DNA of 64,000 bases from Acidimicrobiales bacterium (GCA_028823445.1 JAPKBH010000001.1:62001-126000), one strand, 5' to 3'. Positions 7,688 to 18,414 are shown, numbered from the stretch's first letter. Translations and numbers: made by a program. The notes: generated by a model from the letters alone, not told the origin.

Positions 7688-8170
7688 ATGACGGTCACCG
7701 AAGCAAGCGAAGGCTACACCGGGAAAAAAACAGCGGAAATTGTCGGCATCACCTACCGCCAATTGGACTACTGGGCACGTACTGACCTTATTCGCCCTTC
7801 GCTGGCCGATGCCTCTGGTTCCGGGAGTCGTCGTCGCTACTCCTACCGAGATCTCTTAGAGCTCAAAGCAGTAAAGACCCTCCTTGATGCCGGTATTCGC
7901 CTCGAGTTGGTGAGAGAAGTATTCGCCTACCTTTCTGAAAACCTTGATGAAGACGTAACCCAAGTGAACTTAGTGATCAGCGGCAACCGCTCGGTCATGG
8001 TACGCAGCGGTGAAGAAATCATTGATTTGCTGCGCAACGGCCAAGGGGTGTTGAACATTTTGCCGTTGGCCGGAGTAAAAGAAGAAGTTGATACCAAAAT
8101 TATCGAACTCTACCCTCAGGGGCGACGAGCCGAAGACGACAAAGATCTTCAACAGGTGGTCGGCGAATAA
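7688..8170 (+). CDS. MerR-family transcriptional regulator (Rv1830-like)
   Basis: A 160-residue MerR-type regulator. The HTH lies at residues about 8-80: YTGKKTAEIVGITYRQLDYW, then ARTDLIRPS and GSRRRYSYRDLLELKAVKTLLDAG. The opening (EASEGYTGKKTAEIVGI) matches the mycobacterial Rv1830 type, found two genes from garA there, and here too it lies three genes downstream of garA. The C-terminal part (NLVISGNRSVMVRSGEEIIDLLRNGQGV) is conserved in that subgroup and lacks metal-binding Cys. The start is supported by GAGGG 5 nt upstream. It has its own promoter and a palindrome at the start site, and probably drives the nuclease-fold and gcvT genes that follow closely. Confidence 0.88.
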   Translation: MTVTEASEGYTGKKTAEIVGITYRQLDYWARTDLIRPSLADASGSGSRRRYSYRDLLELKAVKTLLDAGIRLELVREVFAYLSENLDEDVTQVNLVISGNRSVMVRSGEEIIDLLRNGQGVLNILPLAGVKEEVDTKIIELYPQGRRAEDDKDLQQVVGE

Positions 8171-8184
8171 GCACCGAGGCCCAC

Positions 8185-8532
8185 ATGAATAAAGTGCAAC
8201 AACTCCATCCACCACAAGATACGGCGGAGTTTGCCCACGAGTCAGAACAACGCATAGCGGAACTGTTTGACTTTTACGGCATCGCTTGGGAATACGAGCC
8301 CAAAACATTCGTCCTGGCGGAAGGCCCCGACGGCCTACCGACTTCGGCATTTACCCCAGACTTTTACTTGCCGGACCATGACATTTACCTTGAAGTCACG
8401 ACCATGCGCCAACCATTGGTTACCCGAAAAAATCGTAAGATTCGCCAATTGCGAGAACAACGCCCAGATATCGAGATCCGTATTCTTTATCAACGTGATG
8501 TAGCGCGGCTCTTTTCTCGGCACGCCGCATAA
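8185..8532 (+). CDS. Small PD-(D/E)XK-fold protein, catalytic Lys not in place
   Basis: A 115-residue protein with the layout of small PD-(D/E)XK nucleases: a helix with conserved Glu (ESEQRIAELFDFYGI), a strand ending in TPD59FYLP, then YLE70VT. The canonical third residue would be Lys at position 72 but is Thr here; Lys82 and Lys85 in the following helix (RKNRKIRQLREQ) might substitute. It is 14 nt after the merR gene and 7 nt before gcvT, so it is very probably co-transcribed with both. The function is unknown: an inactive or migrated-lysine nuclease and a plain nucleic-acid-binding protein are both possible. Confidence 0.65.
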   Translation: MNKVQQLHPPQDTAEFAHESEQRIAELFDFYGIAWEYEPKTFVLAEGPDGLPTSAFTPDFYLPDHDIYLEVTTMRQPLVTRKNRKIRQLREQRPDIEIRILYQRDVARLFSRHAA

Positions 8533-8539
8533 GAACGGT

Positions 8540-9592
8540 ATGGGCGAGTTAAAAAAATCTTTACTTGATGCCCAGCATCGAGCGGCCGGAGCCCGCATGG
8601 TGCCCTTCGGTGGCTGGGACATGCCAGTTTCGTACCCGACGGGAACCCTTGCCGAACATTTGGCCTGCCGCAACCAAGCAGCGCTTTTTGATGTGAGCCA
8701 TTTGGGGTCGCTAGAACTCATCGGGCCAAAAGCTTTTGACCAATTGCAGCATGCGCTTTCCAACGATCTTCGGCGCATTGCTCCGGGCAAAGCGCAGTAC
8801 ACCCATCTGCTCGACTCCCGAGACGCTTCGGTGGTCGACGACATCATTGTTTGGTGGATAGAGCCCGAACGATTTTGGGTGCTTCCAAACGCCGCAAATG
8901 CGGCCGGCGTAACGGCGGCCCTCTCCCAAAGCGTTGACCGCCGCCCGGAACGGGCTTTGTTGGCCGTGCAAGGCCCCGAGGCTAAACAGCGTTTGGCCAC
9001 CGTGTCAGCCGAAGCAGCCCAAGTAGGCCGCTTTCGAGTTAAAGAAATTGCCTGGCAAGGGCACCAATTGTTGGTGGCAGGTACCGGTTACACCGGTGAA
9101 CAAGGAGTCGAAATTGCTGTTCCTCAAGCAGCAGCAGAAAGCCTTTGGGCAGCATTGGTGGAAGCCGGTTGCGACCCAGCAGGCCTCGGGGCTCGCGATA
9201 CGTTGCGCCTCGAAGCAGGCCTCCCTCTGCACGGCCACGAATTGGGCCCAGGAATAACACCGCTTGATGCCGGCCTGGGTTGGGTAGTGGGCTGGGATAA
9301 AGAGGCGTTCATCGGCAGAGAGGCGCTATTGGCAGCGCAAGAAAGCGGCTTGGAAAAACGGCTCCGCGGGTTAACCGTTGAAGGACGCCGGCCTCCTCGA
9401 GAAGGCCAAACCGTGCTTAAAGACGGAGAAGCGATAGCCACCCTAACGAGCGGCAATTTTTCGCCAATCCTGGGCCACGGAATCGCCCTGGCGTTCTTGG
9501 GGCCGCACCTACTCCCCGGAGTAACGGTGGCCATCGACCAACGCGGTACCGAGGTGCCGGCACAGATCGTAAAGCTTCCCTTCGTGGGCTAA
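8540..9592 (+). CDS. gcvT: Aminomethyltransferase (glycine cleavage T protein)
   Basis: This protein transfers the methylene carbon from the aminomethyl-lipoyl H protein to tetrahydrofolate, releasing ammonia. The 350-residue sequence carries the N-terminal MVPFGGWDMPV, the segment NQAALFDVSHLGSLEL, and ASVVDDIIVWW (residues 96-106), which contains the catalytic Asp of the family at D100/D101. The folate-domain segments (GYTGEQGVEIAV, GLGARDTLRLEAGLPLHGHEL) and the C-terminal barrel (SGNFSPILGHGIALAFL) are complete. It ends one base before the stop of the convergent aldolase gene. No riboswitch precedes it; it probably shares the promoter at 7576. Confidence 0.95.
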   Translation: MGELKKSLLDAQHRAAGARMVPFGGWDMPVSYPTGTLAEHLACRNQAALFDVSHLGSLELIGPKAFDQLQHALSNDLRRIAPGKAQYTHLLDSRDASVVDDIIVWWIEPERFWVLPNAANAAGVTAALSQSVDRRPERALLAVQGPEAKQRLATVSAEAAQVGRFRVKEIAWQGHQLLVAGTGYTGEQGVEIAVPQAAAESLWAALVEAGCDPAGLGARDTLRLEAGLPLHGHELGPGITPLDAGLGWVVGWDKEAFIGREALLAAQESGLEKRLRGLTVEGRRPPREGQTVLKDGEAIATLTSGNFSPILGHGIALAFLGPHLLPGVTVAIDQRGTEVPAQIVKLPFVG

Positions 9593-10375
9593 CTAGTTTT
9601 TAAGCTCAGGGTGTTCACGCAGAATCTGCTCAAATAATGGCTGTCCGCTAAACCAACTGGAGAAATCGTTCCCCACGTATTTGTGCGTGTGTTCTGCCGT
9701 GGCGTGATCCAACACCACCGGAGTACCTGCAGCTTCGGCCAACAATTGGGCTTGGCAGGTGCGTTCCATGGTGACGAACAACCAGACAGCCTCGTCAACG
9801 CTGCCCCCGACTGTCAACAGCCCGTGGTTGCGAAGGATCGCTGCTTTGCTGCTGCCTAAAGATTCGGCAATGCGGGCGCCTTCTGAAGGGTCGGTAACCA
9901 CCCCGGTGTAGTCATCAAAAAGTACGTGGTTGCCGTAAAAAATACAAGCGTCTTGAGTAATCGGGTCCAGCATGCGACCCAACGAGGACCAAGCCTTTCC
10001 ATAAAGTGAATGAGAGTGAGCAGCCGCTACGACCTCGGGGCAATTCATGTGAATACCAGAGTGAATAGCAAAAGCAGCAGCGTTAACTGCGTAGTTGCCT
10101 TCCAGAATTTCCCCGGTATGGGAAACCAAAAGCAAGTCCGAAACAGAAATATCAGAAAATGGTTGGCCTAAAGCGTTTACCCAAAAGGCATCGGTTTGTT
10201 CTGGGTCGCGTACCGTAATGTGGCCCGCTACCCCTTCGCTGAAACCAAATTTGCCGAAAATGCGAAAAGCAGCCGCTAAACGTTCTTTGCGGTGCGCTCG
10301 CTCTTCTTCCACCGAAGCGAAAGAAGGAGGCTCATAGTAATACGGTTTGCTGCCGGCGCCGGGAGGAATGGCCAT
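9593..10375 (-). CDS. Class II aldolase/adducin-family protein
   Basis: A 260-residue cytoplasmic protein of the family that includes fuculose- and ribulose-phosphate aldolases. Zinc ligands are visible as H120-S-H122 (AAAHSHSLYG) and H184 (LRNHGLLTVGG); GHITVRDPEQ near residue 51 matches the phosphate-binding part. The proteins most similar in general look (class II aldolase with PPxF N-terminus and a MERTCQAQLLA helix) are often annotated without known substrate, and some act as decarboxylases or dehydratases. The start has a good site, AAGGAG, 6 nt upstream, with TACACT as a likely -10 further upstream. It is a separate unit convergent with gcvT. Confidence 0.82.
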   Translation of the reverse strand: MAIPPGAGSKPYYYEPPSFASVEEERAHRKERLAAAFRIFGKFGFSEGVAGHITVRDPEQTDAFWVNALGQPFSDISVSDLLLVSHTGEILEGNYAVNAAAFAIHSGIHMNCPEVVAAAHSHSLYGKAWSSLGRMLDPITQDACIFYGNHVLFDDYTGVVTDPSEGARIAESLGSSKAAILRNHGLLTVGGSVDEAVWLFVTMERTCQAQLLAEAAGTPVVLDHATAEHTHKYVGNDFSSWFSGQPLFEQILREHPELKN

Positions 10376-10419
10376 GGTTGCTCCTTGGGTAGAAGCGCAG
10401 TGTAGGAGCCGGAAGTTAC

Positions 10420-11511
10420 TTAGTCGGCATTGAGAACGTCAACGGCTTGTTGGCGGAGCCAATGGTCAGCCAAAGTCAACAAGGCCATGGCCTCCACCAA
10501 AGGAACGGCGCGGGGGAGCACACAAGGGTCATGGCGCCCTTTGGCTTCTAATGTCACCGGCTGATTGTCGGTGTTAACAGTTTTTTGGGCCGAAGAAATA
10601 GTAGCGGTCGGTTTAAATGCCACACGGAAACACAGGTCGGCCCCATTAGAGATACCGCCCTGAACGCCGCCCGAATGGTTGGTGTCGGTAGTCGGACCGT
10701 CTGGCCCGGGGCTGAAGGCATCGTTGTGGGTTAACCCCGTCATGGCGGCGCCCGCAAAACCGCTGCCAATATCAAAACCTTTTGAAGCCGGCAAAGAAAG
10801 CATGCCCTTAGCCAGGTCTGCCTCAAGACGGTCGAAAACTGGTTCACCCAACCCGACGGGTACCTGGCGGGCCACGCAAGTAACGATGCCTCCCAACGAG
10901 TCACCTCGCCGCCGTGCGTCCTCGATAGCCGTAGTCATGGCGGCCGCCGCTTCAGGGTCGGGGCAGCGAGTGGGGTCGGCCTCGACGTCGGCCAAAGTGA
11001 CCGTTGAAGAATCAACAGTGGAACCAATGGTGTGCACCTGAGAAACCCACGCGAGGACTTCAATGCCACAGGCTTGGGCGAGCAACTGGCGGGCGATCGC
11101 ACCAGCGGCTACTCGACCAATGGTTTCGCGAGCGCTGGAGCGCCCTCCGCCTTCCCAATTTCGTAAGCCATATTTGGCTTCATAGGTGAAGTCGGCGTGG
11201 GAGGGACGGTAAACGTCTTTTAGGTGGTCGTAGGCCGCAGGGCGCGCATCGGTGTTGCGTACCAAAACAGCAATGGGGGTGCCGAGCGTACGGCCCTCAA
11301 AAACCCCGGAAAGAATCTCTGCCTCGTCGGCTTCTTGGCGTTGTGTAGTGAGCCGGCTTTGCCCAGGACGTCGGCGATCTAAATCGGCTTGCAGATGGTC
11401 CACCGAGAGGTCTAGGCGCGGCGGACAACCGTCAATAACCACTCCGACGCCACCACCGTGGCTCTCGCCCCAAGTAGCGATACGGAAAAGATGTCCAAAT
11501 GAGCTGCTCAC
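10420..11511 (-). CDS. aroC: Chorismate synthase
   Basis: It catalyses the last shikimate-pathway step, 5-enolpyruvylshikimate-3-phosphate to chorismate, using reduced FMN. The 363-residue sequence begins [20 protein letters not shown], the family opening, and contains [17 protein letters not shown] and [20 protein letters not shown], with active-site His near the start and the Arg-rich substrate site intact. The start at GTG 11511 rather than the ATG at 11523 is chosen because homologues begin here and because a TAnnnT box lies 7 nt upstream. It is divergent from the acyl-CoA synthetase gene across a 72-bp gap. No other aro gene is near. Confidence 0.95.
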   Translation of the reverse strand: MSSSFGHLFRIATWGESHGGGVGVVIDGCPPRLDLSVDHLQADLDRRRPGQSRLTTQRQEADEAEILSGVFEGRTLGTPIAVLVRNTDARPAAYDHLKDVYRPSHADFTYEAKYGLRNWEGGGRSSARETIGRVAAGAIARQLLAQACGIEVLAWVSQVHTIGSTVDSSTVTLADVEADPTRCPDPEAAAAMTTAIEDARRRGDSLGGIVTCVARQVPVGLGEPVFDRLEADLAKGMLSLPASKGFDIGSGFAGAAMTGLTHNDAFSPGPDGPTTDTNHSGGVQGGISNGADLCFRVAFKPTATISSAQKTVNTDNQPVTLEAKGRHDPCVLPRAVPLVEAMALLTLADHWLRQQAVDVLNAD

Positions 11512-11518
11512 AAAGGCG

Positions 11519-11524
11519 AGCATA
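11519..11524 (-). promoter_or_regulatory. Leaderless-type -10 box for aroC
   Basis: Reading the minus strand: TATGCT, then CGCCTTT (7 nt), then GTG at 11511. The ATG inside this box would otherwise be taken as the start. Confidence 0.55.
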
Positions 11525-11571
11525 GGGCAGACGGCGCCCGCTGCCGGTTTCTTTATTTTGCCTGGAACTGC

Positions 11572-11577
11572 TAATTT
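11572..11577 (+). promoter_or_regulatory. Leaderless-type -10 box for the gene at 11584
   Basis: TAATTT, then TAAGAG (6 nt), then ATG at 11584. Confidence 0.6.
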
Positions 11578-11583
11578 TAAGAG

Positions 11584-13227
11584 ATGCCTGAAACGACCCT
11601 AAACATAGCCAGTGCTTGGGAAGCAATTGCCGACACCATTGGCGACAATACTGCCCTTACCGCAGCAGGGGAACACACCTCCTGGAGCAAGTTTGACCAG
11701 CGAGCGGCCGCTCTGGCCGCCACCATGGAAAGTCACGGCCTGGGCCCCGATGCCAAAGTAGCGCTCTACCTTTACAACGGCGTTGAATATTCTGAAGCCC
11801 AATACGCAGCGTTCAAAGTACGGGCCGTGCCCGCCAACGTCAACTATCGCTACCTCGAAGAAGAGTTGGCCTACATATTAAACAACGCCGATGCTGAGGC
11901 ACTTTTTTTTGATCACACCCTCGTGGAGCATGTAGAAGCAGCTCGCCGCCACTGCCCGCAACTAAAAGTAGCTATTCAAGTAGGTGGAGAAACCTGCCCA
12001 GAATGGGCCGTTTCTTATGAACAAGCGGTACAAGCAACCCCGATGCAACGCATCGAACGCACCGGTGAAGACCTCTGGTTTCTTTACACCGGCGGCACCA
12101 CCGGCATGCCCAAAGCTGTCATGTGGAACCACAGCAACCTGTGGGGGTCGATGACCGCCACCTTCCGCCCTTACAAAACACTTCCTCCTGTTACCCCAAA
12201 GGAAGCCGCCGAAATTGCCTTACGGGTGGCCAGCCAAGGAAAAGAAATACGTCAACTCTGTGCCGCCCCGCTCATGCATGGAACCTCCGGCCTCAGCGGA
12301 CTGGCCACCCTCAGCCACGGGGGATCACTTACTACGCTGACCGAGCGTTCATTTGATGCCAATGAGCTTTGGGACACCATTGAGCAAGAAAGAATCACCA
12401 TGGTCAGCATCGTCGGCGATGCTTTCGCCAAGCCCATGGTTGACGCTTTAGATAAAACTCAAGACAGGGGAGAGCCGCGGGATCTCTCGTCTCTGCGTAT
12501 GGTTCTTTCTTCTGGCGTGATGTTTAGTGCTCCGGTCAAAGAACGCCTCTTGGCGCACGTAGATCTTTTGGTGGTTGACACCCTCGGCTCCAGCGAAGGA
12601 ACCGGTATGGCCGCCCAAGTCAGTTCACGGTCCGCTCAGCGGTCGGGCACGGCAAAATTTTCCTTAGGAGAACACACCCGAGTATTTAACGACCAAGGAA
12701 AAGAAGTGGTGCCGGGCTCCGGCGAAAAAGGTCAACTGGCTTTGGGGTTCCCCTTGCCGCAGGGCTACTACAAAGATCCAGAAAAAACTGAAAAAGCATT
12801 TCCGACAGTAAACGGGCGCCGCTGGTCTATACCCGGGGACTACGCCACCGTTGATGAAGAAGGCACCATCACCCTGTTGGGAAGGGGATCGGCCTGCATT
12901 AACACTGGCGGAGAAAAGGTTTACCCCGAAGAAGTAGAAGAAGCCCTCAAAGCATTGCCCGCCGTACGCGATTGCAACGTGGTGGGCCTCGATGACGAAC
13001 GTTGGGGCCAAGCGGTAACCGCCGTAGTGGAACTAGAGGCTAATGCTCTCCAAAGTGGAGACTCAGAAAGTATTTTGCGACAAGAAGTTCGCTCCACCTT
13101 GGCCGGTTTCAAAGTACCAAAACGCATTGTGGTAGTAGAACGCATTGAACGCAGTCCGAATGGAAAAACTGATTACCGCTGGGCCAAAGAAACTGCCCAA
13201 GCAGCAGTCGGCACTACGGACGATTAA
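11584..13227 (+). CDS. Acyl-CoA synthetase (AMP-binding, FadD type)
   Basis: A 547-residue adenylate-forming enzyme that would activate a carboxylic acid as an acyl-AMP and pass it to CoA. The ATP-binding P-loop is Y158[11 protein letters not shown]; the later motifs [17 protein letters not shown] and [21 protein letters not shown] are all present, and the C-terminal catalytic Lys lies in [11 protein letters not shown]. Length and motif order match medium- to long-chain FadD proteins of actinobacteria; the acyl chain cannot be predicted. It converges on an SDR gene with a 4-bp TTAA overlap of stop codons. Confidence 0.9.
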   Translation: MPETTLNIASAWEAIADTIGDNTALTAAGEHTSWSKFDQRAAALAATMESHGLGPDAKVALYLYNGVEYSEAQYAAFKVRAVPANVNYRYLEEELAYILNNADAEALFFDHTLVEHVEAARRHCPQLKVAIQVGGETCPEWAVSYEQAVQATPMQRIERTGEDLWFLYTGGTTGMPKAVMWNHSNLWGSMTATFRPYKTLPPVTPKEAAEIALRVASQGKEIRQLCAAPLMHGTSGLSGLATLSHGGSLTTLTERSFDANELWDTIEQERITMVSIVGDAFAKPMVDALDKTQDRGEPRDLSSLRMVLSSGVMFSAPVKERLLAHVDLLVVDTLGSSEGTGMAAQVSSRSAQRSGTAKFSLGEHTRVFNDQGKEVVPGSGEKGQLALGFPLPQGYYKDPEKTEKAFPTVNGRRWSIPGDYATVDEEGTITLLGRGSACINTGGEKVYPEEVEEALKALPAVRDCNVVGLDDERWGQAVTAVVELEANALQSGDSESILRQEVRSTLAGFKVPKRIVVVERIERSPNGKTDYRWAKETAQAAVGTTDD

Positions 13228-14081
13228 ATATTGTCAAAGATTGCTTCGGCAGTCGGGCTGCTTTGGTGACGAATTTCTTCGTGACGAGTAGCGATGGTAG
13301 CGAGATGTTCTTCGTCGGTGAAGATCCAAAACTTTTTGTCCATTACCGCATCGTGTACTAAATCGGCCACCGTTTCGGGGCGCAACGCATTGGCCTGCAT
13401 GTATTCCATGATGGCAGCTCGACGTGTTGCGTCTTCTTCGGAAGGTGGCTCAGCGAGAGCTTCGGTAAGTTCCTCGGGCTGGTTGCGGTCAGAAACGAAA
13501 ATATTAGTGGCAACAAACCCCGGACAAAGGCAAGAAACTCCCACCGCTGAATCTTCTTGACGTAACTCAGCAAACAAGGTTTCCGCGATGGTCACCGTGG
13601 CATGTTTGGAAGCGTTGTAGGGCGCCATACCGGCATACGAAGTGTGGCCAGCAACCGAAGCGGTAAGCACCACATGGCCGTCGTCTTGAGCCAACAAGCC
13701 TGGTAAAAAAGCTTCTAAACCGTAAATGATGCCGTAAAGGTTGACCCCCAGGACCCAGTCCCATTGTGCCGCCGTTAACTCAGCGATAGTGCCACCGCCG
13801 GCTACCCCAGCGTTGAGGCACAGCACGTGGGCTGTCCCGTAAGTTTCCATGACCTGTTGGTGAAAATTTTGTACCGAGGCTTGATCTGAAACATCGCAAG
13901 GGACGCCAATGACCTCAGCACCTGAAGCTCGAAGTTCGGCCACCGTGGCGTCAAGTACTGGCTCTTCGATGTCGGCTAAAGCCAACTTCATGCCCTGGGC
14001 CGCGAACCGCTGAGCGAACGCCCGGCCTAAGCCCGAAGCGCCCCCCGTTATTACCGCTACTTTGCCTTCAAGATTTTTCAT
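13224..14081 (-). CDS. Short-chain dehydrogenase/reductase
   Basis: A classical SDR of 285 residues that should use NAD(P)H to oxidise or reduce an alcohol or ketone. The Rossmann glycine motif is T12-GGASGLG19; the NAG motif is LNAGVAGG at about 89-96; the catalytic set is S142, Y155 and K159 (PYNASK). An acidic D37 after strand 2 (ALADIEE) hints at NAD preference. The substrate is unknown. It follows mtr by 42 nt with a GGGAG ribosome site, so both are likely one operon. Confidence 0.9.
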   Translation of the reverse strand: MKNLEGKVAVITGGASGLGRAFAQRFAAQGMKLALADIEEPVLDATVAELRASGAEVIGVPCDVSDQASVQNFHQQVMETYGTAHVLCLNAGVAGGGTIAELTAAQWDWVLGVNLYGIIYGLEAFLPGLLAQDDGHVVLTASVAGHTSYAGMAPYNASKHATVTIAETLFAELRQEDSAVGVSCLCPGFVATNIFVSDRNQPEELTEALAEPPSEEDATRRAAIMEYMQANALRPETVADLVHDAVMDKKFWIFTDEEHLATIATRHEEIRHQSSPTAEAIFDNI

Positions 14082-14123
14082 GGTTTCTCCCTTGGGAAGA
14101 GTTTGGCCCAGAAATCAGAGAAA

Positions 14124-15470
14124 CTAAAACTCCAGCAAGGCTTGTTCAACGACTTCTGGCATAGCGGGGTGAATATAAAACTGTCCGGCAGCCATTTCGT
14201 CAACTGTTTGTCCGAAAGCCATGCCTTGAATAAGTTGTTGAATAAGCGTCGGAGCATGAGGCCCAATCAAATGAGCCCCCAGCAGCAACCGGCTTTTAGG
14301 GTCGGCCAAAAGTTTGACAAAACCGGTGGTGTCTTCCATAGCCCACCCATACGCAGTATCGGCGTAATTGCGTTGGGCGACCAAATAAGGGATGCCCTGA
14401 GCATCAAGGTCGCGCTGGTTGGCGCCGATGGTGGCAATCTGCGGGTGGCCGAAAACTGCATAAGGGGCTAGCGAACGGTCCACCGAATGAAGATCCTCGG
14501 GGTAAGTGAGATTATGCAAAACCACCTTGGCGTCGGCGTTGGCTAGATGCTTCAGCTGAACAGGGTTGGTGATGTCGCCCAAAGCCCAAACATTGGGTAC
14601 CACGGTTTGCAAATGCTCGTCGGTAACCACGTGACCTCGCTCATTGACGGTTATGCCGCCGGCAGTCACGTCCAGAGCATCGCTGTTGGGTTGCCGCCCG
14701 GTAGCCACCAAAAGTTGGTCAGCGACCAGGGTTGAGCCATCAGACAGATCAAGGGTGAAGTCTTTTTCGTGGCGCACGGCATCGACGGTTACCCCCATGA
14801 CGAGGTCCATGCGTTGGCCATAGATTTCGGTAATACGTTCCGAAATAGCGGTATCCATTTCACGCAGTAAATGATGGCTACGGTTTACCATGGTCACCTT
14901 GCTGCCCAAAGCAGCAAAAACATGCGCCATTTCTACGGCAATAAACCCGCCGCCCAAAATAACGAGGTGTTGGGGTAGCTCGTCTAAACGCATGACCGAA
15001 TCTGAGGTGACGTAAGGGCTTTGCGCTAAGCCTGGCACCTCAGGGATAACCGGTCGGGCTCCGGCCGCTAAAACGATGCGATCAGCGGTAACCGTTTGGC
15101 CGTTGATCTCGACCATCCGCTCGCCGACGAAGCGGGCAGAGTGGGGGTACACCGTGGTGTTGGCTAAGGATTCCCGGTAGGCCAACCCGCTTTCGGCAAT
15201 AGGATCGATGCGGCCAAACACGCGGTCTCGAATGGCCGGCCAGTCCGCTCCGTCAAAAGAAGTTTTGAGCCCGAAACCTGCACTGTTTTGTGCCTGGTAA
15301 GCCCGGTCAGCGGTATGGACAAACATTTTTGATGGAATGCACCCACGATTCAAGCAGGTGCCGCCAAAAACCCATGGCTCGGCAATAGCTACGTCCCAGT
15401 GGCGGTGATCGCCACCCGTGACTGAGTTGCCAGAACCGGCACCGATTATTAGTAGATCATGATGAGGCAT
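14124..15470 (-). CDS. mtr: Mycothione reductase
   Basis: This flavin disulfide reductase regenerates mycothiol from mycothione with NADPH, the actinobacterial counterpart of glutathione reductase. Of the family features, IIGAGSGNS opens the FAD site, the redox pair is C39-x4-C44 (GGTCLNRGCIPSK), and the C-terminal catalytic His is H434 in HPAMPEVVEQ. Stretches such as VFGRIDPIAESG and YGWAMEDTTGFVKL are close to those I know from the mycobacterial Mtr protein, which separates it from lipoamide dehydrogenase. The start is supported by CGGAG 5-6 nt upstream. It heads an operon with the SDR gene and implies that the host makes mycothiol. Confidence 0.9.
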   Translation of the reverse strand: MPHHDLLIIGAGSGNSVTGGDHRHWDVAIAEPWVFGGTCLNRGCIPSKMFVHTADRAYQAQNSAGFGLKTSFDGADWPAIRDRVFGRIDPIAESGLAYRESLANTTVYPHSARFVGERMVEINGQTVTADRIVLAAGARPVIPEVPGLAQSPYVTSDSVMRLDELPQHLVILGGGFIAVEMAHVFAALGSKVTMVNRSHHLLREMDTAISERITEIYGQRMDLVMGVTVDAVRHEKDFTLDLSDGSTLVADQLLVATGRQPNSDALDVTAGGITVNERGHVVTDEHLQTVVPNVWALGDITNPVQLKHLANADAKVVLHNLTYPEDLHSVDRSLAPYAVFGHPQIATIGANQRDLDAQGIPYLVAQRNYADTAYGWAMEDTTGFVKLLADPKSRLLLGAHLIGPHAPTLIQQLIQGMAFGQTVDEMAAGQFYIHPAMPEVVEQALLEF

Positions 15471-15540
15471 GGTTTCTCCGAACGAGGCTTAGGTAAGAGG
15501 GAACCCTAACCGCAGAGGTTCTCTTCCCTCTCTACGGCGC

Positions 15541-18414
15541 CTATCGATAATCATCAAGGGAAGGGCAAGCACAAACCAAGTTTTTATCGCCGAAAGCGGC
15601 GTCTATGCGTCCCACCGGAGGCCAATACTTGTCGTTTCGTAATTGAGGAAGCGGATAAGCCGCTAGTTCTCGCGAGTAGGGGCGGTCCCACGACCCTGCG
15701 AGATCTTGAGCGGTATGCGGGGCGTTAACTAGCGGATTGTTGTCAACTGGCCAATCGCCTTGAGCCAATTGCCGGACCTCTTGGGCGATGGCCAGCATGG
15801 CGTCGCAGAAAGAATCAAGCGTGGCCAAACTTTCCGACTCGGTGGGTTCCACCATGAGGGTTCCCACTACCGGGAAAGAAACGGTCGGGGCATGAAAGCC
15901 GTAATCGATAAGCCGTTTGCAAAGATCATCGGCAGAAATCCCAGCCTCTTTGACCCACCGGGTATCCAAGATGCATTCATGGGCCACTAAAGAATTTTCG
16001 CCCCGGTAAAGAACGGGAAAATCATCGCTTAACCGGGCGGCTATGTAGTTGGCCGACAAAATCGCTATCTCTGATGCTTCGGTAAGCCCGGTGCCGCCCA
16101 TCAAGGTGATGTAGGCCCAGGTGATGGGCAACACCCCAGCAGAGCCCCAAGGAGCAGCAGAAATAGCCCCGACGCCGGTTTCGGGGCCGGCAGCCTTGAT
16201 CACCGGGTGGTTGGGCAGAAAGGGCGCCAAGTGGGCGCCCACTCCGATGGGCCCAACTCCGGGGCCGCCACCGCCATGAGGGATACAAAAAGTTTTATGC
16301 AAGTTGAGATGTGAAACATCAGCGCCAAAGCGACCCGGGCGGGCTAAACCAACCATGGCGTTGAGGTTGGCGCCATCTAAATAAACTTGGCCACCGGCAT
16401 CATGTACCCTGGCGCAAATTTGTGTGATCTCTGGTTCGAAGACCCCATGGGTCGACGGGTAGGTGATCATAAACGTAGAGAGATACTCGGCATGGAGGGT
16501 CGCGAGTTTGTCTAAATGCTCAAGGTCGACGTTTCCTTGACCGTCGCAGTCCACCACGACCACCTTGAGGCCCGCCATGACAGCGCTGGCCGCATTGGTG
16601 CCATGTGCCGAAGCGGGTATTAGGCAAATGGTGCGCTCTGGGTGGCCTTGCTGGGCATGCCATGCCTGAATGGCCAGCAAACCGGCCAACTCGCCTTGTG
16701 AGCCAGCATTGGGCTGTAAAGAGACGGCGGCGTATCCAGTAATTTCCACCAGCATCTGCTCAAGGTCAGTAATCAACTCGTGGTAGCCCACCACCTGATC
16801 GGCGGGGGCATAGGGGTGCAGGCCAGAAAACCCCGGCCAGGTAATCGGCATCATTTCGGTTGTTGCGTTGAGTTTCATGGTGCAGGACCCCAAAGGAATC
16901 ATGGTGCGGTCTAAAGCGAGGTCGCGGTCCGATAAACGCCGGAGCCAACGCAACATTTCGGTTTCGCTCTGATGCTCTGAAAAACAAGCGGCCTGGCAAA
17001 AATCTGACGTTCGTTGCAACGATGACGGGATGCCGTCAGAAGTTGAGGCGTCAAGTTCAGCCACCGAGAGACCAGAAAGCCCAAAGGCTTCCCAAATGGT
17101 TTCGACTACTTCGCTGCTGGTGGTTTCATCCAGGCTAAATGCCAGATGGTCTTGATCAACCAGGCGAAGGTTTACTTGCCGTTGGCGTGCCGCTTCGACA
17201 ATTTGTTCGGCTTGACCGGGAGCATGGATGGTTGCGGTATCAAAAAATGTCTCAGCGGTCGAGCGAAAGCCGTGTTGGGCGAGGCCGGCCACCGTAACCG
17301 CCGTCAAGCGGTGCACTCGCTGGGCAATGCGCTTGAGGCCTTCTGGCCCGTGATAAGCGGCGTACAGCGCAGCCACGATGGCTAAGAGCACTTGAGCCGT
17401 ACAAATGTTTGAGGTGGCTCGTTCTCGACGAATGTGTTGCTCGCGGGTTTGCAAAGCCAAGCGTTGCGCTGGTTGGCCATTAACGTCAACGGATGTCCCC
17501 ACTAACCGGCCGGGAAGCATTCTTTGGTGTTTTTGGTTCACGGACATAAACCCAGCGTGCGGGCCACCGAAACCCATGGGAACACCAAATCGTTGAGTGG
17601 AACCCACCACTACGTCAACGCCTAACTCTCCCGGCGGCGTGATTAAACAAAGGGAGAGCAAGTCGGCGGCTACGGCTACCCCCGCTCCATTTTCATGAAA
17701 GCGTTCAACAACGGGGGAGAGGTCACGAAGATGACCATTTCCGCCGGGGTATTGGACCAACACCCCGAAGCATCCATCAACGATGGGATCTTCCCACGGA
17801 TCGCCCACCAAAATATTTAATCCTAAAGGAGTGGCCCGAGTACGCAGCACATCAACGGTCTGGGGGTGGCACTGTTCGTCAATGAAAAAAGTATCCCCTT
17901 TGCCACGTCCGGAGCGGTGCAGAAGCGCCATGGCTTCGGCACCAGCGGTGGACTCATCGAGAAGAGAAGCGTTGGCTATTTCCATGCCGGTGAGGTCAGC
18001 AACCATGCTTTGAAAAGCTAATAAAACTTCTAGGCGGCCCTGAGAAATCTCTGGCTGGTAGGGGGTGTACGCGGTGTACCAGCCTGGGCTTTCGAGCACA
18101 TTGCGTACAATGACCGAAGGAGTAAGGGTGTCGTACCAGCCTGCCCCGAGGCAACTGGTAAAGACAGTATTTTTGTCTGCTAAGGCTCGAAGTCTGCGCA
18201 GCGTCTCGGCTTCTGAAACAGGCCCGGGAAGGTTTAGAGGCGTTGTAGATCGAATTGAAGAGGGCACCGTTTGGTCAATGAGTTCTTGAAGCGAACTCAT
18301 GCCAATGGTTTCAAGCATGTGCTGGCGATCGGACAAGTCAGGGCCAACATGGCGCGGCACAAACTCGCCTGGGTTAAAGAGTTCTTCTAATGGGCGAAAA
18401 GACGTTTTGGTCAT
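15541..18414 (-). CDS. gcvP: Glycine dehydrogenase (decarboxylating), P protein
   Basis: The P protein decarboxylates glycine with pyridoxal phosphate and loads the aminomethyl group on GcvH. It is a single 957-residue chain of the fused type. The PLP lysine is K707 in [17 protein letters not shown]; other family marks are [13 protein letters not shown] near the start, [15 protein letters not shown] and [14 protein letters not shown]. The frame is open for another 71 codons upstream, but that stretch is the glycine riboswitch; the start at 18414 fits homologues and has TGAGGAA 5 nt upstream. The gene lies on the opposite strand from gcvH and gcvT and is the only gcv gene here with a riboswitch. 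Confidence 0.96.
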   Translation of the reverse strand: MTKTSFRPLEELFNPGEFVPRHVGPDLSDRQHMLETIGMSSLQELIDQTVPSSIRSTTPLNLPGPVSEAETLRRLRALADKNTVFTSCLGAGWYDTLTPSVIVRNVLESPGWYTAYTPYQPEISQGRLEVLLAFQSMVADLTGMEIANASLLDESTAGAEAMALLHRSGRGKGDTFFIDEQCHPQTVDVLRTRATPLGLNILVGDPWEDPIVDGCFGVLVQYPGGNGHLRDLSPVVERFHENGAGVAVAADLLSLCLITPPGELGVDVVVGSTQRFGVPMGFGGPHAGFMSVNQKHQRMLPGRLVGTSVDVNGQPAQRLALQTREQHIRRERATSNICTAQVLLAIVAALYAAYHGPEGLKRIAQRVHRLTAVTVAGLAQHGFRSTAETFFDTATIHAPGQAEQIVEAARQRQVNLRLVDQDHLAFSLDETTSSEVVETIWEAFGLSGLSVAELDASTSDGIPSSLQRTSDFCQAACFSEHQSETEMLRWLRRLSDRDLALDRTMIPLGSCTMKLNATTEMMPITWPGFSGLHPYAPADQVVGYHELITDLEQMLVEITGYAAVSLQPNAGSQGELAGLLAIQAWHAQQGHPERTICLIPASAHGTNAASAVMAGLKVVVVDCDGQGNVDLEHLDKLATLHAEYLSTFMITYPSTHGVFEPEITQICARVHDAGGQVYLDGANLNAMVGLARPGRFGADVSHLNLHKTFCIPHGGGGPGVGPIGVGAHLAPFLPNHPVIKAAGPETGVGAISAAPWGSAGVLPITWAYITLMGGTGLTEASEIAILSANYIAARLSDDFPVLYRGENSLVAHECILDTRWVKEAGISADDLCKRLIDYGFHAPTVSFPVVGTLMVEPTESESLATLDSFCDAMLAIAQEVRQLAQGDWPVDNNPLVNAPHTAQDLAGSWDRPYSRELAAYPLPQLRNDKYWPPVGRIDAAFGDKNLVCACPSLDDYR

